Below are positions 25,146 to 36,600 of a DNA stretch of 64,000 nucleotides, one piece after another. The position numbers and the translations under genes are program-made. Positions within the stretch are counted from its first letter, which is position 1. Each line of letters starts with the position of its first letter. The stretch lies in contig NZ_FRBE01000014.1 in the NCBI RefSeq assembly GCF_900142535.1, positions 38,261 to 102,260 on the forward strand, written 5' to 3'. Source of the DNA: Fibrobacter sp. UWEL. GTDB taxonomy: Bacteria; Fibrobacterota; Fibrobacteria; Fibrobacterales; Fibrobacteraceae. Below the pieces are notes generated by a model. It had not been told where the DNA came from, ran no database searches, and was given only the letters and a program-made list of their open reading frames with translations.

Positions 25146-25706
25146 TTACTCGATGGTGAAGTAGGTATCGTAGTAGATGAAGGGGCGCTTCTTCTTTTTC
25201 TTGAACTTGCCCTTTCCACCGCCTTCCAGTTCGGAAACCAGATCCTGGATACCGCCCATGTCAATCTTGTTGGGATCATCGCCGTCTTCGTCCGGTTCCT
25301 TCACCTTGAAGTAAGGAATCACCAGATCAAAGTCTTCCTTGTCAGCATCCTTTTCAAAGTTGAAGGAGTATTCCGTTTCAGTATTGCCGTCCTTGACCTT
25401 CTTGCTGGAAATGCTGACGCTAACCAGACGAGCGGGAAGAGACACTGCGTCAAACTGAACAATCATATCCAGGGCGTATTCTTCCAGAGGAAGGGTGGTT
25501 CTGGAGAAGCAGAAATCACCTACACTATTGAAAACGCCGTCCAGTTCCACACCGTACTTCATCAAATCGCGAAGCATGATATGAGTTGCGCCATATTCCA
25601 TAGCCTTCAAGGTAAACTTAGACTTGACCATGAGCTGGTGCAACTTCAGGGAGTATTTATCCAGGCGAGAAGCCAGGTTCATTTGCATTTTAAATTCTTT
25701 TGCCAT
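25146..25706 (-). CDS. Conserved-looking hypothetical protein
   Basis: 186 residues from the ATG at 25706, which follows AGGAACG; the longer frame starts in the tgt leader side and lacks a site. No signal peptide. The first half is helical, the middle a beta-rich region (EYALDMIVQFDAVSLPARLVSVSI) with a faint PilZ-like look, then an acidic DEDGDD stretch and a run of basic residues (KGKFKKKKKRPF). I do not recognise it. It is 40 bases downstream of tgt on the same strand and may be co-transcribed. Confidence 0.6.
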   Translation of the reverse strand: MAKEFKMQMNLASRLDKYSLKLHQLMVKSKFTLKAMEYGATHIMLRDLMKYGVELDGVFNSVGDFCFSRTTLPLEEYALDMIVQFDAVSLPARLVSVSISSKKVKDGNTETEYSFNFEKDADKEDFDLVIPYFKVKEPDEDGDDPNKIDMGGIQDLVSELEGGGKGKFKKKKKRPFIYYDTYFTIE

Positions 25707-25746
25707 ATTCGTTCCTATTTGCGTCTGCAAATATAATTAAAAGGTC

Positions 25747-26913
<1,167 letters not shown>

Positions 26914-27618
26914 CTATTTTTCGTCAGGATTACGAATCAAAAACTCTAAAGGGATGGAGAATTCAAGAGTATCCTTAATTTGCGAATCAAATTTCCATCT
27001 TGAAAGAGCTTTCTTGATTTCTTCATCAAAATCAGCGTGCCCAGAGGATGATTGCAGAACTTCTACATTTGTTACTTGACCACCGGGAACGACAGTGATC
27101 TGCATGACCAGTGTGGCCTCAAAATCATGGTTTTCTCCGTTCTGTTCAGCCCTTCTTAAATGCTTATTGTAGATATGGCGGAGTCCAGGTGCTCTTTGGA
27201 AAATTGTCTTCCCGAGGGTTACCAAATCCTGAGATTTACCCTCAGTCATTTTAACATCATCTTTTGATGGAATCTTTACGATGCCTTTTGCCTGCTGTTT
27301 GAATTTGCTAATACAAATCGAATCTCTGGGATTTTCAAAGCAAAATTTGAGTAGAGAATCCATTTCAGGTCTGGGTCTAGGTACGCCATATAAGAGTGTT
27401 GTACCGGTAGTATTCAATCCTTCAACAGTCTTTAAAACCCTATCTATTTTCTTGTCACCAAGTTTAAAAGATTCTCTCTTTGTAGAATCTGCGGATTCAG
27501 ATTTTTTAATTTCAGTTTGTTTCGGTTCTGCTTTTTCCACATCGCTACAGCTGGACCAAAATACAGCTGCCAGAGCCAAGGTAATTCTTTTGATAAAATC
27601 TGTTGCCGAGAATGCCAT
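26914..27618 (-). CDS. Lipoprotein with TonB/AgmX-like C-terminal domain
   Basis: 234 residues from the ATG at 27618 (MAFSATDF). A signal ends in the lipobox WSSC. The middle is charged and likely disordered; the last 90 residues (HLRRAEQNGENHDFEATLVMQITVVPGGQVTNVEVLQSSSGHADFDEEI and the following WKF) match the energy-transducer/AgmX-PglI type domain. Lipid-anchored proteins of this type are common in Fibrobacter and deltaproteobacteria, and the partner is unknown. TATCTT is 6 bases before the ATG and there is no Shine-Dalgarno, consistent with a leaderless mRNA. Confidence 0.7.
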   Translation of the reverse strand: MAFSATDFIKRITLALAAVFWSSCSDVEKAEPKQTEIKKSESADSTKRESFKLGDKKIDRVLKTVEGLNTTGTTLLYGVPRPRPEMDSLLKFCFENPRDSICISKFKQQAKGIVKIPSKDDVKMTEGKSQDLVTLGKTIFQRAPGLRHIYNKHLRRAEQNGENHDFEATLVMQITVVPGGQVTNVEVLQSSSGHADFDEEIKKALSRWKFDSQIKDTLEFSIPLEFLIRNPDEK

Positions 27619-27810
27619 GGCATTAAGATAGTAAATCATTTGAAATTCGATTTAGATATTTTATGCAATAGTCATTTTTTGACATTCGCTTTTTTCTAAA
27701 TTCCTATTCAATCGGAAATCCCGATCTTTATTATATCACCCGACAGGTGCCCGGCTTGATGCGTGCTTTTTTACGCATTATGGGAAAATGCGTTCCAAAA
27801 GGATTGAGCT

Positions 27811-27865
27811 CGCTTAATTAAGCGACATGTTTATACGCAAATGTATTGACAACAATGTATTGACA
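27811..27865. promoter_or_regulatory. Palindrome and tandem TTGACA repeat upstream of the toxin-antitoxin locus
   Basis: CGCTTAATTAAGCG (27811-27824) is a perfect palindrome. AATGTATTGACA is repeated at 27840-27851 and 27854-27865 with a 14-base period, giving two overlapping -35-like TTGACA boxes. A dual promoter or operator is likely. Confidence 0.5.
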
Positions 27866-27889
27866 TTTGTGTATATACAATTTAAATTT

Positions 27890-28140
27890 ATGAAGTTAAC
27901 GCAGCACTTTCTGAAGCGCAGCGGTGAAAGAGATATTTATCCAGAGATGTTGGTGAAAATCGTGTCTGGGGATTATGTCTTTTACCGTCTGAACAAGATC
28001 CATCTGCAGGTCTGATCGTTGGAAAGCAAGATGGCAAATTGTGGACCGTCATCGTGAACATTGAAACCGAGAAAATTATAACGGCAAGACGTGCTCATGG
28101 CAAGGAGATAAAACTGTATGAACAAAAATTCAGATTATGA
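27890..28140 (+). pseudogene. Frameshifted DUF4258-like toxin gene
   Basis: The frame from 27890 encodes MKLTQHFLKRSGERDIYPEM and stops at 28013-28015 after KIHLQV. The next frame continues from about 28009 as GLIVGKQDGKLWTVIVNIET and on to EKIITARRAHGKEIKLYEQKFRL, stopping at 28138-28140. The two parts together make one DUF4258-type protein of about 80 residues, a fold used by some RelE/BrnT-like toxins. A net -1 shift at about 28007-28012, within CAGGTCTG, breaks the gene. The end overlaps the antitoxin by 23 bases. Either a sequencing error or real inactivation would explain it. Confidence 0.7.
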
Positions 28141-28411
28141 TATTGAATATTATCAAAAAATGGATTTTGGCGACGAGATGGAGCGAGCTGATAAAGAAGG
28201 TCGACTCTATGTTAGCCATGGGGAAACGGTCGAAGAGTTTTTTAAAAAAGCACGAGCCCGTCGCCAGGCCGAAGAACTACGCAAAATGTATTCTTTGCGC
28301 CTTAAGGTCCGTGTGGTGGAGAAAATCAAGGCGAAAGCAGCTGCCGCAGGGGTCCCCTATCAGACTTACATTAACGCTCTCTTAGAAAAAGAGGTGGCTG
28401 AGGCTGTATAA
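28118..28411 (+). CDS. CopG/BrnA-like antitoxin
   Basis: 97 residues. The N-terminal half is acidic (DIEYYQKMDFGDEMERADKEGR) and the C-terminal half is a ribbon-helix-helix-like segment (SLRLKVRVVEKIKAKAAAAGVPYQTYINALLEKEV), as in the CopG-type antitoxins of type II systems. AAGGAG lies 12 bases upstream. It appears intact while its overlapping toxin is frameshifted. Confidence 0.75.
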   Translation: MNKNSDYDIEYYQKMDFGDEMERADKEGRLYVSHGETVEEFFKKARARRQAEELRKMYSLRLKVRVVEKIKAKAAAAGVPYQTYINALLEKEVAEAV

Positions 28412-28580
28412 TTTGCATTTTTTGCAAACTTTAACGTCTAAGCCAGTGTATTTTGTTTAAATTGTATTTGAAATTATTTGATATTCCGGAAAAATTAAAG
28501 ATTTCTTGATAAAATCCGCTTTCCATTCTTTTCGGCATTTCAAAATAGCGTTTAAAAAACAACAACATAAAAGGAATATT

Positions 28581-29972
28581 ATGCGCAACTGCTCTTCCCT
28601 GAAGATTGACGGTCCCTGCAAGACCTATCTTGATGAATCTGAACTCCCGACCCAGTGGTACAACGTCCGTGCCGACATGAAGAAGAAGCCCGCACCCCTG
28701 GTAAATCCGGGTACCGGCAAGCCCATGGGGTTTGAAGACCTGCGCCCCGTTTTCTGCGATGAATTGATCAAGCAGGAACTGGATAACGATACTGCTTATA
28801 TCGATATTCCTAAGGACATCCAGACTTTCTACAAGATGTACCGCCCGTCTCCGCTGGTTCGCGCCTACTTCCTGGAACAGGCTCTCGGAACTCCGGCACA
28901 CATCTATTATAAGTTTGAAGGCAACAACACCAGCGGTTCTCACAAGCTGAACTCCGCTATAGCCCAGGCCTACTACGCAAAGCAGCAGGGCCTTAAGGGT
29001 GTGACCACCGAAACTGGTGCAGGCCAGTGGGGTACCGCTCTTTCCATGGCTTCCGCCTTCTTTGGCATCGACTGCCAGGTTTACATGGTGAAGTGCTCCT
29101 ACGAACAGAAGCCCTTCCGCCGCGAAGTGATGCGCACCTACGGTGCTTCCGTTACTCCGTCTCCTTCCATGAACACCAACATCGGCCGCAAGATCAACGC
29201 AGACTTCCCGGGCACCACCGGTTCTCTGGGTTGCGCAATTTCTGAAGCAGTTGAAGCTGCTGTTTCTCAGGAAGGCTACCGCTACGTTCTCGGTTCCGTG
29301 CTGAACCAGGTTCTTTTGCACCAGTCCGTGATTGGTCTTGAAGCTCACGCCGCCCTCAAGAAGCTTGGCGTTAAGCCGGACCTGATCATCGGTTGCGCAG
29401 GCGGTGGTTCTAACCTTGGTGGTTTGATTTCTCCGTTCATGGGCGAAAAGCTCCGTGGCGAAGCCGACTACGACTTCCTGGCTATTGAACCTGCTAGCTG
29501 CCCCAGCTTTACTCGCGGTAAGTATGCTTACGACTTCTGCGATACCGGCATGGTGTGCCCGCTTGCTAAGATGTACACTCTGGGTTCCAGCTTCATTCCG
29601 TCTGCAAACCACGCTGGTGGCCTGCGCTATCACGGCATGAGCTCTATCCTTTCTGAACTCTACGATCAGGGCCTGATGCGCGCTGCTTCCGTGGAACAGA
29701 CCAAGGTGTTCGAAGCTGCAAAGCTCTTTGCTCAGACCGAAGGTATCTTGCCCGCTCCTGAATCCAGCCACGCAATTCGCGCTACCATCGACGAAGCTCT
29801 CAAGTGCAAGGAATCTGGCGAACAGAAGACCATTCTCTTCGGCCTTACCGGTACCGGTTACTTCGACATGGTTGCTTACGAAAAGTTCAATGACGGCGTC
29901 ATGAATGACTACATCCCGACAGATGATGACATCGCCAAGAGCCTCGCTAAGCTTCCCAATGTAGGCTGCTAG
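28581..29972 (+). CDS. Tryptophan synthase beta chain, TrpB2 type
   Basis: 463 residues from the ATG at 28581 after AAGGAA; the frame extending to 28506 has no site. PLP Lys122 is in SGSHKLNSA, the phosphate-binding loop is GCAGGGSNLGG, and ETGAGQWGTALS is the TrpB-specific motif. The length and N-terminal extension match the TrpB2 subgroup (COG1350), which lacks the TrpA-contact features of TrpB1. No trpA or other trp gene is adjacent. It condenses indole and serine, possibly salvaging free indole. Highly biased codon use. Confidence 0.9.
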   Translation: MRNCSSLKIDGPCKTYLDESELPTQWYNVRADMKKKPAPLVNPGTGKPMGFEDLRPVFCDELIKQELDNDTAYIDIPKDIQTFYKMYRPSPLVRAYFLEQALGTPAHIYYKFEGNNTSGSHKLNSAIAQAYYAKQQGLKGVTTETGAGQWGTALSMASAFFGIDCQVYMVKCSYEQKPFRREVMRTYGASVTPSPSMNTNIGRKINADFPGTTGSLGCAISEAVEAAVSQEGYRYVLGSVLNQVLLHQSVIGLEAHAALKKLGVKPDLIIGCAGGGSNLGGLISPFMGEKLRGEADYDFLAIEPASCPSFTRGKYAYDFCDTGMVCPLAKMYTLGSSFIPSANHAGGLRYHGMSSILSELYDQGLMRAASVEQTKVFEAAKLFAQTEGILPAPESSHAIRATIDEALKCKESGEQKTILFGLTGTGYFDMVAYEKFNDGVMNDYIPTDDDIAKSLAKLPNVGC

Positions 29973-29982
29973 TCCGCCATCT

Positions 29983-30010
29983 TGTCATTCTCCACTTGAA
30001 GGGGAATCTA
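29983..30010. repeat. Degenerate REP-like element
   Basis: TGTCATTCTCC and GGGGAATCTA flank ACTTGAA, like the ends of the 14914 family with a different centre. Confidence 0.45.
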
Positions 30011-30043
30011 ACAATCTAAATCATCGCTTACGCAAGTATTTAG

Positions 30044-30076
30044 AAACCCTGCAAGAGAACTCTTGCGGGGTCTTTT
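30044..30076 (+). terminator. Terminator after trpB2
   Basis: AACCCTGCAAGAG pairs with CTCTTGCGGGGTC, one mismatch, followed by T-rich sequence. Confidence 0.85.
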
Positions 30077-30121
30077 TATAGTTTTTTTCTATTTTACTTC
30101 TAGAAAAACAAGGAATATATA

Positions 30122-30895
30122 ATGAGAGTATTTAAATATTTCGCAAGAGCTGTAGCTCTGGTCGCATCTATTGGCATTGCTGCCCAGGCTGAAGAAGCCA
30201 TCAAGATCGTGCATGTCAACGACAGCAATTTCGAAAAAGAAATTATGTATACGGACAAGCCAACTATTCTGGATATTACATCCACCAGCTGCCCACCTTG
30301 CTTGATCATGATTCCCACGCTCATTGATGTGGCCAAGAAGTATCCCGACATCAAGGTGGCCTCCGTTGTTATGGAAAGCGACAATGTTCAGAAAATCAAG
30401 AATACCTTACCTATTCAGGCCTTCCCCACTTTCTTCTTTATTAAGGACGGCAAGATTATCAATCGTATTCAGGGTGCCGCCAGCGAAGAACAGCTGTTGG
30501 CAGCTCTCCAGTACACTCCTAAGGCACAGCCCACAGCAAAGCCCGCGAAGAAATCCAAGAAGAACAGTCCCAAGAACCTCTCTTGCTCCGTCAATGGGGA
30601 ATTTGGTGGCCTCAAGAATCACGTAACCATTTCTTTCGTTTTTAGCAACGATCATATTGATAACGTAGATATTGTTACAGACGTGTTTATCACGCCGGAT
30701 ATGGAAAGCCGCCGCGCTAGCATCAAGTCTCGTTTTGAACAAAGCTCCAAGGGCACTGTCGAAGAAACAATGACTGGCTTCAGGCTCCACACCGCAAACG
30801 AAAGCCCCTTTGTAAAGGCCATGAACATGCAGCGCAATTCCTCTTACGCCGAAATGAAGGCTGGCCTGGAAATGCAGGGCTACAAGTGTAAGTAG
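30122..30895 (+). CDS. Exported thioredoxin-like protein
   Basis: 257 residues. The signal peptide ends near AQA (residue 23). A thioredoxin fold covers about 27-130 with the redox motif C57-P-P-C60 and the cis-proline segment IQAFPTFFFIKDGK. A Lys/Pro-rich linker leads to a C-terminal domain of about 100 residues with Cys near both ends (NLSCSVNGEFGG and GYKCK), not recognised. It probably acts in the periplasm in disulfide reduction or exchange. AAGGAA precedes the ATG; terminators lie on both sides, so it is monocistronic. Confidence 0.85.
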   Translation: MRVFKYFARAVALVASIGIAAQAEEAIKIVHVNDSNFEKEIMYTDKPTILDITSTSCPPCLIMIPTLIDVAKKYPDIKVASVVMESDNVQKIKNTLPIQAFPTFFFIKDGKIINRIQGAASEEQLLAALQYTPKAQPTAKPAKKSKKNSPKNLSCSVNGEFGGLKNHVTISFVFSNDHIDNVDIVTDVFITPDMESRRASIKSRFEQSSKGTVEETMTGFRLHTANESPFVKAMNMQRNSSYAEMKAGLEMQGYKCK

Positions 30896-30922
30896 TCGTA
30901 AAAAACATCCAAAATAAATTGC

Positions 30923-30954
30923 AAAAACAGAGTCGTTTATTCGGCTCTGTTTTC
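30923..30954. terminator. Terminator between convergent genes
   Basis: AAAACAGAGTCG pairs with CGGCTCTGTTTT, one mismatch; A and T flanks serve both directions. Confidence 0.8.
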
Positions 30955-30985
30955 ATTTTTGAAATATTTCTGTTTTAGAAGATTT

Positions 30986-33268
30986 CTAGAATAATTTGTA
31001 AAACTTGTTCCTGCGCTTGCTGCCGAAGGTACTTTGCAATCGCCCCTTGGCGTCAAACTTGGCGCTACTCGCCTGTGGTAATGCGGTTGCGGGACGAATT
31101 TTCTTGACAAAATCTGGCAATGAATCTGCGGGAACGATGTCCCCAGGGGTAGAGTCTTCTGCAATGGCGTACCAGGTGGCGTTGCTATAGTCTGCCGTCG
31201 CTTCTGCGGGTGCGGAGGTGCGGTTTGCGCCGTAGGTGGCGTCAGCGAGCATGCCATCGTCCACCATGCCGTAGAATACACCAGAGGTCAGTTCCTTAGT
31301 AAAGTTGTTTTCTAAGTCGCCGCGGAGTTGTGCAGTTCCACTAAGTTTCTTGTTGGCTACTGCCCACATAACGCCATAAACCTGTGCGTTATCAGTAATG
31401 GTGCTGTTTACGATAATGGAAAGCGCACCTACCTTGGCCTTGCCAGAAATGGAGCCGCTTACAAGCCAGGCATCTTCTTCAAGAATGGCGTCGCCGCTCA
31501 TGGTGCCGCCAGAAACAAGAGCGCGACCGCGAACCACTGCGTTTCCAGATATGGTTCCGCCTTTCACCACAGCGAAATCTTCGATACGGACGTTTCCTGT
31601 AATAGTTCCTTCTGTAACTCGAGCTTTGGGACCCACGTAAACCGTAGAATCTACCTTGGCTTTATATCCTACCTGGCCACCCCCATTTTTGTGAGTGCTG
31701 TAGTTGATGAGCCCTCCCCCAGCAGCTCCAACCGGATTAATGTATGAATCGCTTTCCCAGGCTCCTGGCTCATAGCCTTCAGGTGCGCCATTCTCCACCT
31801 TAATCATATAGGGATAACGATAAATGGTATAGTAGAACTGGTCCCAGGTAACGGTATAAAGTTCCTTGGGAGTTGCTGTTACGGTAAGCCACAGAGCCTT
31901 GTCATTTGCCTTGGTTTCGATTTCCAAATTGAAGGCGGTGCCGGATTTCATTTCGCTATAACGGGGTGTGCCGTCAGCACCTTCGGCAACGAGGCCCACA
32001 GTCCAGCTGGAATTGGGGTCAGGCATTTTTCCCGGAGAAAGATTGCAAGTACTTTTTTGTACCCAGTTGTTGTTTTCGTACACCCAGGAACTTTCGTTAC
32101 CCTTGCAGCCATATTCGCTGGCGGGTTTAGACTGCTGAACAATGCCACGGAACTTTACGGTAACTTTTCCTGCGGCGTCAGGATAGAGGCGAACCAGATT
32201 GTAGCCAAAGCGTTGCGGAGCCCAGTAGCTGGGGACTTCGTAGACGGGGGCTGCGTCGGAGGCGATCTCGATTTGGTTCAGCATGGTCACGCGGCTGTGC
32301 CTACGGTAAATATCGCCATAGCCAGTAGCTCTGCGGGTAGCAAACTCGTAGTCGCCCCAGGTCTTCTTGTAAAGAGCCTTCTTTGCGCCCTGGTATTCCA
32401 GGGTGGCGTTCTTCATGGCGAACTTGCCGAATTGTTCCGTCATGTCGGAGTACTTCCAGTCGTAAGCCCCAAGCATGGCGCTGAACGGAGTCTGAGTCTG
32501 GTAGCCTGTTTCACCATCGTTAATCTTGTTCATCCACATGCGATTGACCATCTGCACACCTTTCCAACCGCCGCCGAATTCTTCTTTCAGGTGTTCCATG
32601 AACTGCCAGTTGCAATAGCGGTCGCGGGAACTGCCATAATACAGATACGGGAAATTAATCAGAGCCTCGGAGCAGTAATGAGCATCGGTGGGATTCACCT
32701 GATGGGCCATCCAGTTGGCGTGAGATTCGCAAATCCAGCCGGCGGTTGCGTTACTGCCCATCCATCCAGCCACACTCTGCAAACCATGAGCGTATTCGTG
32801 AGCTAAGCCCCACAAGTCCTTAAAGGCTCCTGAGCCAAGCCACAGACCCGGAGAACATTCGTCCTTCCCTGCGGCGTTTTTTACGCAAGCTTCTGTGTTG
32901 CCACCTCCATAGAGGGCTCCCATCTTGGAATCCTCGAAAAGGTAAGCGACGCTCTTCAGTTTTTCGTTGGCGTTGCTGGGCTGCGGATACATCCACTGGG
33001 CGGAATCATGATAAGTCGTAAAAATCTGTTCCAGAGTCTTTAACGCAGTTTGCGCCGTGGCATTATCCAAGGTGGCGTTATTGGCGGTGCCATCGTCATG
33101 GGTCGCCTTCTTACAGATTTCAAAATGATCGGAACTTGCTAGCAATGTATGTCCCGCAGATACACAAACGGGCTTCCATGTAATATTTTGTGCCTGAACG
33201 CTCTGGGCGAACAATGCAGCAAACCCAATAAAACCTGCGGTGGTCAAGAACCTTTTTACCCTAGCCAT
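30986..33268 (-). CDS. Secreted Svx/AvrXca-like zinc metallopeptidase (DUF6055) with beta-helix repeats
   Basis: 760 residues from the ATG at 33268, chosen because GGAG precedes it and a signal peptide (ending SVQAQ) starts there. The zinc motif is H157-E-Y-A-H161, with Glu181 in ICESHANW as the likely third ligand. This resembles the Svx/AvrXca family of plant-associated bacteria, where the members are secreted and tied to plant interaction. Residues about 555-660 form short repeats (GTISGNAVVRGRALVSGG) of a parallel beta-helix. The C-terminus is basic and resembles a sorting tail. A role on plant cell-wall proteins is inference. Confidence 0.75.
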   Translation of the reverse strand: MARVKRFLTTAGFIGFAALFAQSVQAQNITWKPVCVSAGHTLLASSDHFEICKKATHDDGTANNATLDNATAQTALKTLEQIFTTYHDSAQWMYPQPSNANEKLKSVAYLFEDSKMGALYGGGNTEACVKNAAGKDECSPGLWLGSGAFKDLWGLAHEYAHGLQSVAGWMGSNATAGWICESHANWMAHQVNPTDAHYCSEALINFPYLYYGSSRDRYCNWQFMEHLKEEFGGGWKGVQMVNRMWMNKINDGETGYQTQTPFSAMLGAYDWKYSDMTEQFGKFAMKNATLEYQGAKKALYKKTWGDYEFATRRATGYGDIYRRHSRVTMLNQIEIASDAAPVYEVPSYWAPQRFGYNLVRLYPDAAGKVTVKFRGIVQQSKPASEYGCKGNESSWVYENNNWVQKSTCNLSPGKMPDPNSSWTVGLVAEGADGTPRYSEMKSGTAFNLEIETKANDKALWLTVTATPKELYTVTWDQFYYTIYRYPYMIKVENGAPEGYEPGAWESDSYINPVGAAGGGLINYSTHKNGGGQVGYKAKVDSTVYVGPKARVTEGTITGNVRIEDFAVVKGGTISGNAVVRGRALVSGGTMSGDAILEEDAWLVSGSISGKAKVGALSIIVNSTITDNAQVYGVMWAVANKKLSGTAQLRGDLENNFTKELTSGVFYGMVDDGMLADATYGANRTSAPAEATADYSNATWYAIAEDSTPGDIVPADSLPDFVKKIRPATALPQASSAKFDAKGRLQSTFGSKRRNKFYKLF

Positions 33269-33627
33269 AACACTCCATTTGGCGAAAAAACTTTTATATA
33301 TAAATATATGTTGGAATACCTGTTTGTCCAATTTTTAACGGGGTCAAATAGGAATGTTGCGTGTAATTTTGTGCAAGATCGAATGCTTTTTTCTAAAAAA
33401 CACCCTTGTTTTTACAAAAGTAACCTTTTTGTAAGTTTATAAAAAGGTCGTTTTCCCCTTAAAGCCCCCCTTTTCTAAAGACCCTTTACACGGAATGTTA
33501 AAAAAACGTGGCTTTTTTACGGAAAATTTGAAAATAATTCACTCTTTGACTTTAAAAATGGGTAAATTTACGTTGGATTTTTTTAAATCACAAGATTTTT
33601 GAATTAACTCATTAATTGGAGACACAC
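33269..33627. other. AT-rich 359-base region between divergent genes
   Basis: No credible gene. It holds a near-perfect inverted repeat, TTACAAAAG-taac-CTTTTTGTAA (33412-33434), and TTGACT at 33546 with a poor -10 (TACGTT) 17 bases on, a possible POR promoter. The 70 bases before the POR start are A/T-rich, as expected for a strong promoter. Confidence 0.5.
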
Positions 33628-36600
33628 ATGGCAAAGAAGATGATTGCGTGTGACGGTAATGAAGCTACCGCTAACGTTGCTTTTGCAGTTAGCGAAGTGG
33701 CAGCTATCTACCCGATTACACCGTCTAGTCCTATGGCTGAACACGCCGACAACTGGAGTGCAGCAGGTAAGAAGAATATTTGGGGTCAGGTTCCCCGCGT
33801 TTTTGAAATGCAGTCCGAAGGTGGCGCTGCCGGTACCGTTCACGGTGCTTTGCAGACTGGCGCTCTGACCACTACCTTTACCGCTTCCCAGGGTCTTCTT
33901 TTGATGATCCCCAACATGTACAAGATCGCCGGCGAACTTACCCCGACCGTCTTCCATGTGACCGCCCGTGCTCTTGCTATGCAGGGCCTTTCTATTTTCG
34001 GTGACCACTCCGATATCATGGCTTGCCGCCAGACCGGTTTTGCAATGCTCGGTTCTTCCTCCGTTCAGGAATGCCAGGACATGGCTCTCGTGGCTCACGC
34101 TTCTACTCTCGAATCTCGCGTTCCTTTCGTCCACTTCTTCGACGGTTTCCGTACCTCTCACGAAGTGATGAAGATCGAAGCTCTCGAAGACGGCGTTATC
34201 CGTAGCGTCATCGACGAAAAGTATGTGAAGGCTTGCCGCGAACGCTGCCTCACTCCGGATCGTCCCACCATGCGTGGTACCGCTCAGAACCCGGACGTCT
34301 ACTTCCAGGGCCGCGAAACCGTGAACCCGTTCTACAACAAGGTTCCGGAAATCGTCCAGAAGTACATGGACAAGGTTGCTTCCTTCACCGGTCGTCAGTA
34401 TCACATCGTTGACTACGTTGGCGCACCCGATGCAGAACGCGTAATCATTTCTATGGGTTCTTCTACTTGCACCATCGGTGATACCGTCAAGTACCTGAAC
34501 TCCAAGGGCGAAAAGGTCGGTCTCGTTAACGTACGCTTGTACCGCCCGTTCCCCATGGAAGCAGTTGTTGCTGCTCTCCCCAAGACCGTCAAGAAGATCG
34601 CTGTCCTCGACCGCTGCAAGGAACCGGGTTCCGCAGGCGAACCGCTCTTCCAGGACGCTCTTACCGCTGTTTCCGAAGCAGTCATGGCAGGCAAGATCGC
34701 TATGCCCAAGATGATCGGCGGCCGCTACGGTCTTTCCTCTAAGGAATTCACCCCGGCTATGGTCAAGGCTATCTTCGACGAACTGGCTCTCGAAGCTCCT
34801 CGCGCACGTTTCACCGTTGGTATCAACGACGACGTCTGCAACACCAGCCTTACCCTCGATCCTAACTTCAAGCTTGATTCCGACTTCTTCCAGGCCATGT
34901 TCTTCGGTCTGGGCTCCGACGGTACCGTTGGCGCAAACAAGAACTCCATCAAGATTATCGGTAACGAAACCGAAAACAACGCTCAGGGTTACTTCGTTTA
35001 CGACTCCAAGAAGTCTGGTTCTATGACCACTTCTCACCTCCGCTTTGGTAAGAGCATCATCGACGCTCCGTACCTGATCGGTGAAAACGAAGCTGATTTC
35101 GTTGCTTGCCACCATACTCCGCACCTCGAATCCGTGGACATGCTGAAGTATGCAAAGCAGGGCGCAACCTTCCTGGTTAACACCCCGCACTCTGCCGAAA
35201 CCGTTTGGGATACCTTCCCCCGCCCGGTTCAGGCCGAAATCATTAAGAAGCAACTCAAGGTATACGTTATCGACGCTTACGCCGTTGCTGCTAAGACCGG
35301 CATGGGCCGCCGCATCAACACTGTGATGCAGACCTGCTTCTTCTCCAAGCTGGGTAACGTTCTCGATTCCGATACCGCTATCAAGTACATCAAGAAGTAT
35401 GCCGAAAAGACCTACGCCAAGAAGGGTATGGAAGTGGTCCAGAAGAACTGGGACGCTATCGACGCTTCTCTCGCAAACCTGTTCGAAGTCAAGGTTCCGG
35501 CCGCTGTTACCAGCACTAAGGAATTCCGCGCTCCGATCCACGGCAACGCTCCTGCATTCGTAAACGAAGTTACTGCAGAAATCATCAAGGGCAACGGCGA
35601 AAAGCTCCCCGTTTCCAAGATGCCTGTTGACGGTGTGTTCCCCACCGGCACCACCAAGTACGAAAAGCGCGACCTGGCTCTGAACATCCCGTCCTGGAAT
35701 CCGGACGCTTGCGTACAGTGCGGCAAGTGCGCCATGGTCTGCCCCCACGCTGCTATCCGCGTGAAGGTTGTAGACGAATCTGCCGTTGCTAACGCACCGG
35801 AAGGCTTCAAGTTTACCGCTGCCAAGGGCTTCAAGCTCGAAGGCTCCGAAAAGCCCGTATTCGCAATCTCTGTTTCCAGCTACGACTGTACTGGTTGCGG
35901 CGTTTGTACTCAGGCTTGTATCGGTAAGGATAAGACCGAAGAAGGCAAGAAGGCTATCAACATGGTTGCCCAGGAACCCATCAAGGTTCAGGAAGGCAAG
36001 TGCTGGGACTTCTTCGTTGACCTCCCCGAATTTGACCGTACCAAGATCAACAAGGGTCTCGTCAAGCAGGCTATGCTCCTGGAACCGCTGTTCGAATTCT
36101 CCGGCTCCTGCGCAGGCTGCGGCGAAACTGCTTACGTCCGCTTGGTAAGCCAGCTGTTCGGCGACCGTATGGTTGTCGCTAACGCTACCGGTTGCTCCTC
36201 CATTTACGGTGGTAACCTCCCCACTACTCCGTGGGCAAAGAACAAGGAAGGCCGCGGTCCGGCTTGGGCAAACAGCTTGTTCGAAGATAACGCTGAATTC
36301 GGTCTCGGTATGCGCCTGGCTATCACCAAGCATGCAACCCAGGCTGTAAGCCTCCTCGAAGCTGCAAACGTTCCTGCCGAACTCAAGGCTAAGCTCACTT
36401 CTCAGGATCAGTCCGACGAAGCAGGCATCCAGGCACAGCGCGCTAACGTTGCTGAACTGAAGGCTGCTCTCGCTGGCGCAACTGACGATGCATCCGTTTC
36501 TCTCCGCGATGAATTCGCTGACTACCTGGTCAAGAAGTCCGTTTGGATCTTCGGTGGTGACGGTTGGGCATACGACATCGGTTACGGTGGTCTCGACCAC

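Noticed and set aside
33149..33442. 97-codon plus-strand frame over the start of the Svx-like gene
   Set aside because: It crosses the signal peptide and promoter of the minus-strand gene and has no coding character.
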